A stretch of DNA of 9,035 nt from Alphaproteobacteria bacterium (GTDB taxonomy: Bacteria > Pseudomonadota > Alphaproteobacteria > UBA2136 > JALTLI01), in NCBI GenBank assembly GCA_027005635.1, contig JALTLI010000197.1, positions 1 through 9,035 of the forward strand. The letters are read 5' to 3'. Each line of letters opens with the position of its first letter. The first letter of the stretch is position 1. The notes under the pieces were generated by a model. The model did not search any database. It worked only from the letters and a program-made list of their open reading frames with translations, and was not told where the DNA came from. Shown piece by piece: positions 1 through 6,113 of this stretch. The translations under genes were made by a program, and so were the position numbers.

Positions 1-132
1 AGATTAGAAATTACTCGTAAAAATCTTAATGCAAGGTTTCTTGCTATGGAAGTTGCGATGTCACGTATTAATTCTTTAAAAGATACTTTATCTCAGTATG
101 CAGATTCATTAAATGGTGGTAATGGTGGTTAA
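1..132 (+). CDS. fliD: FliD, flagellar filament cap protein (C-terminal fragment)
   Basis: The window opens inside an ORF whose last 43 codons are present, ending with TAA at 130-132. The residues read R-L-E-I-T-R-K-N-L-N, then A-R-F-L-A-M-E-V-A-M, and end in a Gly/Asn-rich tail. The pattern R-F-x-A-M-E near the C-terminus, followed by an amphipathic helix, is the usual end of FliD (HAP2), which caps the growing filament and promotes flagellin folding outside the cell. The position directly before fliS, with three bases between them, is the common fliD-fliS order and is the strongest support. The start and most of the protein lie outside the window, so length and intactness cannot be judged. 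A different flagellar axial protein with a similar helical end is possible but less likely. Confidence 0.8.
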   Translation, partial: RLEITRKNLNARFLAMEVAMSRINSLKDTLSQYADSLNGGNGG

Positions 133-135
133 TAA

Positions 136-612
136 ATGAATAATATGTACAATAAAAATATGGCAGCTAAAAACTATTTAGAAAAGCAGATTATGACTGC
201 TTCTCCTGGTGAACGTATTGTTTTATTATATGATGGTGCAATAAGGTTCTTGATGTTAACTAAAAAGAATATTGAAGAAGGTGAAATTGAAAATAGGTTT
301 AATAATAATAAGCGTGCCGGAGATATAATAACCTATTTAATGTCTACTCTAGATAAAGAAAAAGGTGGGGAAGTGGCAGAAAAATTAGAGCGTTTCTATT
401 TGTACATGCTACAAAGGTTAATGGATGTTGATATGAAAAATGATATTGAAGCTGTTGATGATGTTATTGGTAAGCTTCGCACACTTCGCTCTGGTTGGGA
501 AAAAATAGCTAAAGGTCAACTAAATTCTGATGGTTCATTGGTTGTTGATAATGAAAATATAACAGATAATACAAAGAGCGATTTGGATAAATCTAAAAAT
601 GCAATAGCATAA
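136..612 (+). CDS. fliS: FliS, flagellin export chaperone
   Basis: FliS binds the disordered C-terminus of flagellin in the cytoplasm, preventing early polymerisation and guiding it to the export gate. The 158-residue product shows the family signature near the N-terminus: Tyr-14, then T-A-S-P-G-E followed by L-L-Y-D-G-A-I-R-F, and then a helical bundle. The usual FliS is about 125-140 residues; here the fold seems to end near Q-128, leaving a polar tail of about 30 residues rich in Asn, Asp and Lys that may be disordered. The ATG lies three bases after the fliD stop and a GGTGG element sits about 7 bases before it, so translation is probably coupled to fliD. In-frame ATGs at 145 and 160 are alternative starts; the first is chosen because of the coupling geometry. 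Confidence 0.93.
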   Translation: MNNMYNKNMAAKNYLEKQIMTASPGERIVLLYDGAIRFLMLTKKNIEEGEIENRFNNNKRAGDIITYLMSTLDKEKGGEVAEKLERFYLYMLQRLMDVDMKNDIEAVDDVIGKLRTLRSGWEKIAKGQLNSDGSLVVDNENITDNTKSDLDKSKNAIA

Positions 613-656
613 GTTAAAATTCTTAAAATTAATTATGCTTTATTAGGATATTACAG

Positions 657-662
657 TATAAT
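657..662 (+). promoter_or_regulatory. Possible sigma-70-type -10 box upstream of fliL
   Basis: A perfect TATAAT lies in the 88-base gap between fliS and fliL, 39 bases before the chosen fliL start. No good -35 hexamer is seen at 16-18 bases upstream, where the sequence is around TTATGC. In such AT-rich DNA a TATAAT can arise by chance, so this is only a candidate promoter. It would let fliL be expressed apart from fliD-fliS. Confidence 0.3.
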
Positions 663-700
663 AAATTTCAAGTAGTAAGAATAATATATTGAAGTTGACA

Positions 701-1249
701 ATGGCAGAAGAAGAAAAAAAAGAAGCAGAAGAAACCAAACCTGAAGGCGAAGGTGAAGAGGGTGAAGAAGGTAAAAAGAAGGGCGGTTCTAAGCTTATTC
801 TTATTATTGTAATTGTTCTTGTTTTACTTGGTGGTGCTGGTGGTGGTGCATTTTTCTTCATGAGCCAAGGTGGTGAGCATGAAGAAGAAGTTAGTGAAGA
901 AGAAACTGTTTCTCCTGAAGAATTAGCAAAAGAAGAAATGCAAAATATTGCATTTTATGAAGTTCCTAATATTGTTGTGAATTTATCATCTGTAGGTGGT
1001 ACTACTCATTATCTTAAAATTAAACTTACTATGGAAATTGGTTCAGAGCTTGATTTACCTAAGCTGGAAAAATTAATGCCAAGAGTCATTGATGATTTTC
1101 AAGTTTATTTACGTCAATTACGTGTAGAAGATTTACAAGGTTCTGCTGGTATATACAGACTTAAAGAGGCTCTGTTGATGCGTGCTAATCAATCTGCGCA
1201 ACCAATTGAAGTGCAAAATATTCTAATTACAGAAATGCTTATTCAATAA
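701..1249 (+). CDS. fliL: FliL, flagellar basal body-associated stator protein
   Basis: FliL is a single-pass inner membrane protein that surrounds or supports the stator units at the basal body and affects torque and swimming or swarming. From the ATG at 701 the product has 182 residues. It has a very acidic cytoplasmic N-terminus rich in Glu, Gly and Lys (1-29), a transmembrane helix at about 32-54 with G-G-A-G-G-G in its outer half, a Glu-rich periplasmic linker, and the FliL domain from about residue 87 containing V-N-L-S-S-V-G-G-T-T-H-Y-L-K. The reading frame can be extended four codons to a TTG at 689, but the ATG is preferred because it is canonical and has GAAG six bases upstream. A strong terminator follows, so fliL probably closes a transcription unit. 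Confidence 0.92.
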   Translation: MAEEEKKEAEETKPEGEGEEGEEGKKKGGSKLILIIVIVLVLLGGAGGGAFFFMSQGGEHEEEVSEEETVSPEELAKEEMQNIAFYEVPNIVVNLSSVGGTTHYLKIKLTMEIGSELDLPKLEKLMPRVIDDFQVYLRQLRVEDLQGSAGIYRLKEALLMRANQSAQPIEVQNILITEMLIQ

Positions 1250-1271
1250 GTGATGTATAAAAGACTCTATT

Positions 1272-1308
1272 AAAACCGTCAAATTATTGGCGGTTTTGTT
1301 GTTTTTCT
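1272..1308 (+). terminator. Intrinsic terminator after fliL
   Basis: An 11-bp stem is formed by AAAACCGTCAA (1272-1282) and TTGGCGGTTTT (1287-1297) with an ATTA loop and one T-G wobble. The 3' arm runs straight into a T-rich tract (TTTTGTTGTTTTTCTT). Stem, short loop and U-tract give the complete Rho-independent signature. It sits 22 bases after the fliL stop and 66 bases before the fliM start, so it separates the fliD-fliS-fliL unit from the fliM unit or attenuates read-through. Confidence 0.85.
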
Positions 1309-1337
1309 TGGTAGAAATATTAAAGAGTGTTATCCTT

Positions 1338-1373
1338 AAAGGAGTAATATTTAATAATAAAATAGAATTTATT
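1338..1373 (+). promoter_or_regulatory. fliM leader: displaced Shine-Dalgarno and A/U hairpin
   Basis: AAAGGAG at 1338-1344 is one of the best ribosome binding sequences in the window, but it lies 30 bases before the fliM ATG at 1375, too far for normal use. No ATG, GTG or TTG follows it at a useful distance. In the fliM frame a TAG at 1363-1365 blocks any upstream start. Between the two, AATAAA (1356-1361) can pair with TTTATT (1368-1373) around a 6-base loop; folding this would shorten the effective spacing to about 12 bases. The stem is A/U only and weak, so this reading is an inference. Confidence 0.35.
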
Positions 1374-1374
1374 C

Positions 1375-2463
1375 ATGGTAGAAGAAAATACAGCACCAGA
1401 AGAAGAAAAAAGTGAAGAAGAACTACTTTCTGAGTGGCAAAATATGGCTGAACATGAAGGTGTTGATGAGCCTGCTTCTGAAGATGGTGAAGTAGAAGAA
1501 CGCATTTTAGATCAAAACGAAATCGATTCATTGCTTGGTATTGATGGTGGTAGTAATGATGATTTAACTGGTGTTAGAGCTTTACTTGATACAAGTGTAG
1601 TTAACTACGAAAAACTTCCTATGATGGAAGTTATATTTGATAAATTTGAACGCTATTTATCTACTAGTTTACGTCATTTTACCGCAGATAACGTGGAAAT
1701 TAGTATTGAAGATACTACATCTGTTAGGTTTGGAGATTACCTAGATACTGTACCATTACCAGCTGGTATGGTGGTTGTAGATGCTGGTGGCTTAGATGAT
1801 TATATTTTAATGGTATATGAAAGTCGTTTAATTTATGCGGTTGTGGATATTCTTTTAGGTGGACGTAAAGCCAGGCCTGCTCGTATTGAAGGGCGTAGTT
1901 TTACCATGATTGAAAGACGTATCATGGAAAACTTAACAGAAGTTATTTTACATGATTTAAGTAGATCATTTGAACCAGTTTCTCCTATTCAATTTAAAAT
2001 GGAGCGTATGGAAGTTAACCCTAGATTTACAACAATTACTAGGCCTGGAAATGCTGCAATTTTAGTTAATGTTAAAATTAACTTAGAAGAGCGTGATGGT
2101 TTGTTACAATTTTGCTTACCTTATGCAACACTTGAACCTATCCGAGAACAATTGCTTCAACAGTTTATGGGTGAAAAAACAGGGCAAGATAATATTTGGG
2201 AAAATCACTTAGCCCAAGAACTTTATCATGCTAACGTAGATATTAAAGCGGTACTTGGTCAGTTTGAATGCCCGCTAAGTGAGGCTATGAAATGGAAAGT
2301 TGGAGACACAATAGAGCTTAATGCAAAAAAAGATTCTGTTGTTAAAATGGAATGTGGAGGGCTAGTTAAGCTTATGGGCACAATGGGGCAGGCAGATGGT
2401 ATGAAAGCTATACGTATTGCAAGAAATGTTTCTGATGTTAACAATGAAATGGAAGATAATTAA
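1375..2463 (+). CDS. fliM: FliM, flagellar motor switch protein
   Basis: FliM forms the middle of the C-ring; its N-terminal peptide receives CheY-P, its middle domain contacts FliG and its C-terminal SpoA domain pairs with FliN. The 362-residue product has the CheY-binding peptide I-L-D-Q-N-E-I-D-S-L-L at 44-54, preceded by an acidic extension of about 43 residues that contains an E-W pair (20-21). Enterobacterial FliM starts almost at this peptide, whereas an acidic E-W extension is familiar from Rhodospirillales-like alphaproteobacteria. The middle domain shows L-L-G-G-R-K near residue 160 and E-R-R-I-M-E-N-L after it. A SpoA-like domain covers about 280-350, with V-L-G-Q-F-E-C-P-L-S and K-V-G-D-T-I-E-L. 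The start at 1375 is fixed on the 5' side by an in-frame TAG at 1363. fliM heads a compact unit with the next two genes. Confidence 0.96.
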   Translation: MVEENTAPEEEKSEEELLSEWQNMAEHEGVDEPASEDGEVEERILDQNEIDSLLGIDGGSNDDLTGVRALLDTSVVNYEKLPMMEVIFDKFERYLSTSLRHFTADNVEISIEDTTSVRFGDYLDTVPLPAGMVVVDAGGLDDYILMVYESRLIYAVVDILLGGRKARPARIEGRSFTMIERRIMENLTEVILHDLSRSFEPVSPIQFKMERMEVNPRFTTITRPGNAAILVNVKINLEERDGLLQFCLPYATLEPIREQLLQQFMGEKTGQDNIWENHLAQELYHANVDIKAVLGQFECPLSEAMKWKVGDTIELNAKKDSVVKMECGGLVKLMGTMGQADGMKAIRIARNVSDVNNEMEDN

Positions 2464-2466
2464 TTT

Positions 2467-3162
2467 ATGAATACAGAATTAGTTAAATATATGTTTGATG
2501 GTATTTTACTTTCGTTGCTTCTTGGTGTGGCAGGTTTACTTGTATGGTTTAATATTAAACTTAATAAACTTATGAATAATTATGCTAAAATGTCCAGCCT
2601 TTCAAATGTGTTTGGTGAAAGTTTAACTGTGGCTAAAAAGGGTGTTCAAAGTTTAAGTGGTAATATTGGTGAACAAATAATGGAAGCTAATAAAACATTG
2701 CAAGAAATTGAATATGTGCTAGATAGAGCCGAAAAAATGATGTCTCAATTTGATGAACGTTTAGATGTTGCAAAATCTCATGGTATAAAACCTATGGCAA
2801 TCAAAAAACAAGTTATGAGTAAGCCTAATATGGCTCCACCTGCAACAAATAAGCAAGCTGTATTACCTCAAAATGTTGTACCTAAAGTTGTTAAAACTAC
2901 TCCAACAGCTGTTAAAGCTAAATCAGCTATTGAAAAATCTTTGGTTGGTAGAAGTTTAGGTGGTAAATCTAAAGCTGTTAGGGCTTTTAAACCTAAGCAA
3001 CTTGATAAATCTAATAAAGTTATATTTAAAAATACTACAATTGGCAGTGGAACATCTGCTTATGGCGCAGCTGCTTCAGCTATTCAAAAATCTAATGGTG
3101 GTAAAACTTTAGCTACTCAACAAGAAGAAGGCTTAATTCGTGCCTTAGAAGAAAGGTTATAA
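2467..3162 (+). CDS. DUF6468-type membrane-anchored flagellar-cluster protein
   Basis: This 231-residue protein of unknown function begins three bases after the fliM stop; GGAAG inside the end of fliM serves as ribosome binding site. It has one N-terminal transmembrane helix (about 9-28, ending V-W-F-N) and then a helical region to about residue 105 containing F-G-E-S-L-T-V-A-K-K-G-V-Q-S-L and an E-I-E-Y-V-L-D-R-A-E segment. A long Lys/Ala/Pro-rich basic tail without obvious fold follows. The N-terminal pattern and the place between fliM and a motE-like gene match the DUF6468 family of alphaproteobacterial flagellar clusters, recognised from memory and not by search. Topology suggests a short periplasmic end and a cytoplasmic body near the C-ring, or the reverse. 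The basic tail contrasts with the acidic N-termini of FliL and FliM. A motor role is inferred from context only. Confidence 0.75.
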   Translation: MNTELVKYMFDGILLSLLLGVAGLLVWFNIKLNKLMNNYAKMSSLSNVFGESLTVAKKGVQSLSGNIGEQIMEANKTLQEIEYVLDRAEKMMSQFDERLDVAKSHGIKPMAIKKQVMSKPNMAPPATNKQAVLPQNVVPKVVKTTPTAVKAKSAIEKSLVGRSLGGKSKAVRAFKPKQLDKSNKVIFKNTTIGSGTSAYGAAASAIQKSNGGKTLATQQEEGLIRALEERL

Positions 3163-3167
3163 ATAAA

Positions 3168-3695
3168 ATGAAGTTATTTATAATAATATTATCAATAATC
3201 TTATTGCCAGAGTATGTAGCAGGGGAAGAAAAAGCTGTTAATACACCAAATGATGTTAAAATAGAAAGAAAAAAACGAGATTTTTCTAATGTGGAAGTTT
3301 TATTATTGCAAGAACTTGAAGAACGCAGAGTTGAACTTGATAGAAGAGAAAAAGCTATTGAACTAAGAGAACGCTTGGTTGATTTAGCAGAAAAAAGGCT
3401 TAGTGAGCGCTCTGATAAAATGAAAATATTAAAAACAGAAATTGGAAACTTATTAAGTAATTTGTCAGACAAAGAAGAGGAAGAACTTTTATCTTTGGCT
3501 AAAATATATGAATCCATGAAGCCAGCAGCAGCTGCAAATGTTATGAATAGAATGGATAATAAAATAGTATTTGATGTGTTTAAGCGTATGAAAAAGAAAA
3601 GCACAGCAAAGATTATGGAGAAAATGTCTACTGTAAAAGCACGGATTGTATCTGAGATGCTGGCAGAAAAAAGTGATTTGCCAGTTTTTAAATAA
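3168..3695 (+). CDS. MotE-like periplasmic protein (MgtE N-terminal-like domain)
   Basis: The 175-residue product has a signal peptide-like start (M-K-L-F-I-I-I-L, hydrophobic to about 13, possible cleavage near A-18/G-19). A charged heptad-like coiled coil follows at about 42-108 (E-L-E-E-R-R-V-E-L-D-R-R-E-K-A-I and onward). The end, about 108-170, is an MgtE N-terminal-like helical domain with A-K-I-Y-E-S-M-K-P-A-A-A-A-N-V-M and related short repeats. This architecture is that of the MotE family; in rhizobia MotE is a periplasmic chaperone for the stator protein MotC. Here the partner is unknown, and the stator component of a MotAB motor or FliL is a possible partner by inference. The gene begins five bases after its neighbour, with AAGG about 11 bases before the ATG, so it is cotranscribed with fliM. 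Confidence 0.8.
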   Translation: MKLFIIILSIILLPEYVAGEEKAVNTPNDVKIERKKRDFSNVEVLLLQELEERRVELDRREKAIELRERLVDLAEKRLSERSDKMKILKTEIGNLLSNLSDKEEEELLSLAKIYESMKPAAAANVMNRMDNKIVFDVFKRMKKKSTAKIMEKMSTVKARIVSEMLAEKSDLPVFK

Positions 3696-3721
3696 CTGAC
3701 AATTAATGAGAAGTATCATAC

Positions 3722-3727
3722 TATAAT
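3722..3727 (+). promoter_or_regulatory. Possible sigma-70-type -10 box upstream of cheY
   Basis: A perfect TATAAT lies in the gap before cheY. CTGACA at 3696-3701 resembles a -35 hexamer but is 20 bases away, longer than the usual 16-18. The box would place a transcript start near 3734, about 57 bases before the cheY ATG, and would allow the che genes to be expressed apart from fliM. There is no terminator after the motE-like gene, so read-through is also likely. Confidence 0.35.
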
Positions 3728-3778
3728 ATGGCTACTTAAAAATAATAATAACCCTGTATCTAAATAAGGGGTAAAATG

Positions 3779-3785
3779 AAAGGAG
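3779..3785 (+). promoter_or_regulatory. Ribosome binding site deciding the cheY start
   Basis: AAAGGAG ends five bases before the ATG at 3791. The frame is also open from an ATG at 3776, preceded by AAGGGG at 3766-3771. The better match to the anti-Shine-Dalgarno sequence and the usual CheY length of about 128 residues favour 3791. Confidence 0.6.
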
Positions 3786-3790
3786 AAAGC

Positions 3791-4177
3791 ATGGCTGTTA
3801 ACAAAGATATGCGTATTCTTGTTGTTGATGATTTTCAAACTATGAGACGTATCATTATCAATCTTTTAAAACAATTAGGCTTTAAAAATGTTGCTGAGGC
3901 AGCAGATGGTCAACGTGCACTTGAAAAGGTTAAACTTGAAAAATTTGATTTAATTGTTTCTGATTGGAATATGCCAAATATGACAGGTATGGACTTTTTA
4001 AAAGCTGTACGTGCAGATGAAACTTTAAAATCTATTCCATTTATTATGGTGACTGCCGAAGGTAAAAAAGAAAACGTGATTGCAGCAGTACAAGCTGGTG
4101 TAAGTAATTACGTTGTTAAACCTTTTAACGCTGCTACTTTAAAAGAAAAAATGGTTAAAGTAATTGGTGATTTTTAA
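3791..4177 (+). CDS. cheY: CheY, chemotaxis response regulator
   Basis: CheY is a single REC domain that takes phosphate from CheA and binds FliM to alter motor rotation. The 128-residue product has the full set of conserved residues: acidic pair D-13/D-14 in V-V-D-D-F, phosphoacceptor D-58 in S-D-W-N-M-P, T-88 in V-T-A-E, switch aromatic Y-107 and K-110 in V-K-P-F. The T-M-R-R-I stretch, S-D-W-N-M-P-N-M and the alpha4-beta5 face are very close to E. coli CheY, meaning the FliM/CheZ binding face is probably kept. Start at 3791 was chosen for its ribosome binding site; a form five residues longer from 3776 (M-K-G-E-S-M) is possible. It leads the cheY-cheZ-cheB-cheA cluster, 35 bases before cheZ. 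Confidence 0.97.
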   Translation: MAVNKDMRILVVDDFQTMRRIIINLLKQLGFKNVAEAADGQRALEKVKLEKFDLIVSDWNMPNMTGMDFLKAVRADETLKSIPFIMVTAEGKKENVIAAVQAGVSNYVVKPFNAATLKEKMVKVIGDF

Positions 4178-4212
4178 ATAATAAATTAATAATTAAAGGG
4201 GCTAATAATAAA

Positions 4213-4914
4213 ATGTCTGATAATAATATAGAAAATAAAACTCTTGCGGAGCAAATGGCAGCGCTAGAATCTAGCGGTGAAACTATGGTTCCAATTGAAG
4301 ATGTACGTAAATTAGTTGAATCAGTAAAAAGCTTATTTGATGGTGATTTTAAAGCGCCAGATCTAGAACTTTATGGAGAAATTGGTGATTTAGCTCGTTT
4401 TATTAATGATGTACGTAAAGATTTAGGTGATTTTAATCCATCACAAATTGCAGATAAAGAAATTCCTGAAGCATCTGATCAATTAGATGCTATTGTTAAA
4501 ACAACTGAACAAGCTACTGGTCAAATTATGGATGCTTGTGATCGTTTGGAAGAATCTCATAGCTGGTTGAAAGATAAGTTGCAAAATTCTAATCCTCCAA
4601 TTCCTGCTGATACATGGATGGGTGTTGAAGATGCTATTAATGAATCTAAGGCAAATATTACTAATATTTATGAAGCTTGTAATTTCCAAGATTTAACTGG
4701 TCAACGTATTAATAAAATTGTTGAAGCTCTACGCGAAGTTGAGCGTCATGTTTTACGTATGGTTATGGTATTTGGTTTGCAGCATAAAAATGTAGATGAA
4801 GAAGTTCGTAAAGAAATTGAAGAAGAAGCTCAACTACTAAATGGACCAGCTTTACCAGGTGCAAGCGCACTAGATCAAGATGATATTGATGATATTTTAG
4901 ATGCACTATTATAA
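4213..4914 (+). CDS. cheZ: CheZ, CheY-P phosphatase
   Basis: CheZ is a long helical-hairpin dimer that speeds dephosphorylation of CheY-P. The 233-residue product carries the catalytic motif N-F-Q-D-L-T-G-Q-R-I, in which D-160 and Q-164 match E. coli D-143 and Q-147 (Gln inserts into the CheY active site). The far C-terminus, A-L-D-Q-D-D-I-D-D-I-L at 219-229 followed by D-A-L-L, is the CheY-binding helix, joined by a Pro/Gly/Ala linker as in known CheZ. Helical heptads fill about 85-200. AAAGGGG at 4195-4201 precedes the ATG by 11 bases. The location between cheY and cheB supports the call. CheZ is absent from many alphaproteobacteria that use phosphate-sink CheYs, but is found in some Rhodospirillales-like groups. 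Confidence 0.94.
   Translation: MSDNNIENKTLAEQMAALESSGETMVPIEDVRKLVESVKSLFDGDFKAPDLELYGEIGDLARFINDVRKDLGDFNPSQIADKEIPEASDQLDAIVKTTEQATGQIMDACDRLEESHSWLKDKLQNSNPPIPADTWMGVEDAINESKANITNIYEACNFQDLTGQRINKIVEALREVERHVLRMVMVFGLQHKNVDEEVRKEIEEEAQLLNGPALPGASALDQDDIDDILDALL
4262..4276 (+). repeat. Short inverted repeat inside the start of cheZ
   Basis: CGCTAGA (4262-4268) and TCTAGCG (4270-4276) are perfect inverse complements around one central base. As RNA this could give a 6-bp stem with a 3-base loop about 50 bases into the cheZ message. It may be chance; no function is known. Confidence 0.4.
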
Positions 4915-4922
4915 GGAATAAT

Positions 4923-6059
4923 ATGAGTAATAAAATAAAAGTTCTTGTTGTAGATGACTCCTCTTTTATGAGGAGTCTCTTGAAGCGTATGATAGAAAAA
5001 GATGAGCGCTTTGAAGTTATAGATATAGCTAAAAATGGTGAAGAAGGTGTTAAGCTTGCTAAAAAATTAAAACCAGATGTTGTAACTATGGATATTGAAA
5101 TGCCAGTTATGAATGGTTTGGAAGCATTAAAAATTATAATGCAAGAGGATCCTTGTCCTGTTGTTATGGTTTCATCTTTAACTGAAAAAGGTGCAACTGC
5201 AACTATGCAAGCACTAGAACTTGGTGCTGTTGATTTTATTCCAAAAGCCATGCAGGATACTGAAAAGAATATTTTACAATCTGGTAGTATTTTACATGAA
5301 AAATTAGCAGCTGCAGCAAGTGTAGGAAGCCATATTACCAAAACTATAAGAGCACCTGAAAGAAAACCAGTAACAGTTCCTGTAGTGGATAAACCTAGAG
5401 AAAAAATTGTTTCTCCAAATACTATTCTCCAAAAAGAAACAATTGAGCCAGTTAAACAAGCATCTCAACCTAAAAAATTCTTTAGTAAAGGTTCTACAAA
5501 GATATTAGTTATTGGTAGTAGTACTGGTGGACCACGGGCTTTATCTTATTTAATATCAGAATTGCCAAAGCTAAATATTCCTATTGTTGTTGCACAGCAT
5601 ATGCCAGCTAAATTTACTTTAGCTATGGCTGAAAGAATTAATAAAGAAAGTGTTTTAATAGTAAAAGAAGCCGAAAATAATGAAGTACTAAATGCTGGAA
5701 CAGTTTATATTGCACCAGGTGGTTTACACATGCGTATAAAAAATAATGCTGGTAGTTTTAGTGTTGATTTACAAGAGGATAAAGGTGAATCTGTTTATAA
5801 ACCATCGGTAGAGGTTTTAGGACAATCAATATTTGATGCTGTTGGAAAAAATATTGTGGCTGTTATGCTTACAGGTATGGGATCTGATGGTGCTGAAGCA
5901 TTTACTAAAATACATAATGCCGGAGGTTACGTAATAGCACAAGATAAAGAAAGCTGTGTTGTTTACGGTATGTCTCGTTCTGTGGTGGAAAATGGTGGGG
6001 CAGATGATATTTTACCCATTGAAGGAATAAAAAATAAATTAATACAATTGCTTGGTTAA
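4923..6059 (+). CDS. cheB: CheB, receptor methylesterase/glutamine deamidase response regulator
   Basis: CheB removes methyl groups from chemoreceptor glutamates and deamidates receptor glutamines, giving adaptation after phosphorylation by CheA. The 378-residue product has an N-terminal REC domain (about 1-120) with D-11/D-12 and phosphoacceptor D-57 in M-D-I-E-M-P. A variable linker covers about 135-190. The C-terminal esterase domain has the catalytic triad: S-200 in I-G-S-S-T-G-G, H-226 in A-Q-H-M-P and D-322 in T-G-M-G-S-D-G. All family hallmarks are present and length is normal. The gene starts eight bases after the cheZ stop, with TAAGGA overlapping that stop as ribosome binding site, so translation is likely coupled. 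No cheR lies in the window, so the methyltransferase partner must be encoded elsewhere. Confidence 0.96.
   Translation: MSNKIKVLVVDDSSFMRSLLKRMIEKDERFEVIDIAKNGEEGVKLAKKLKPDVVTMDIEMPVMNGLEALKIIMQEDPCPVVMVSSLTEKGATATMQALELGAVDFIPKAMQDTEKNILQSGSILHEKLAAAASVGSHITKTIRAPERKPVTVPVVDKPREKIVSPNTILQKETIEPVKQASQPKKFFSKGSTKILVIGSSTGGPRALSYLISELPKLNIPIVVAQHMPAKFTLAMAERINKESVLIVKEAENNEVLNAGTVYIAPGGLHMRIKNNAGSFSVDLQEDKGESVYKPSVEVLGQSIFDAVGKNIVAVMLTGMGSDGAEAFTKIHNAGGYVIAQDKESCVVYGMSRSVVENGGADDILPIEGIKNKLIQLLG
4956..4977 (+). repeat. 8-bp perfect hairpin inside the start of cheB
   Basis: GACTCCTC (4956-4963) and GAGGAGTC (4970-4977) are perfect inverse complements around the loop TTTTAT. The stem is unusually G/C-rich for this AT-rich DNA and lies 33-54 bases into the cheB message, over codons for D-12 to S-18. 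It could slow or tune early cheB translation, but no role is proven. Confidence 0.55.
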
Positions 6060-6113
6060 TAATTAATAGTAAGCTAAAATAAATAAAAATAAAAAAGTTG
6101 AAGGATCATTAAA

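Noticed and set aside
613..700. Flagellar sigma-28 or sigma-54 promoter before fliL, fliM or cheY
   Set aside because: No TAAA-N15-GCCGATAA-like or GG-N10-GC-like pairs were found in the gaps at 613-700, 1250-1374 or 3696-3790.
3113..3604. Minus-strand open frame of 163 codons opposite the motE-like gene
   Set aside because: The Ser/Leu/Phe-rich product is the expected antisense of a Glu/Lys-rich coiled coil; the + strand protein has a signal peptide and a domain that explain the sequence.
3752..3772. ACCCT...AGGGGT inverted repeat before cheY as a terminator or riboswitch
   Set aside because: The stem is only 4-5 bp with a mismatch or bulge and a long loop, and no T-tract follows.
4763..5341. 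Long minus-strand open frame (192 codons) opposite cheZ and cheB
   Set aside because: It is antisense to two well-supported genes, its product has no recognisable pattern, and it follows from the codon bias of the + strand genes.
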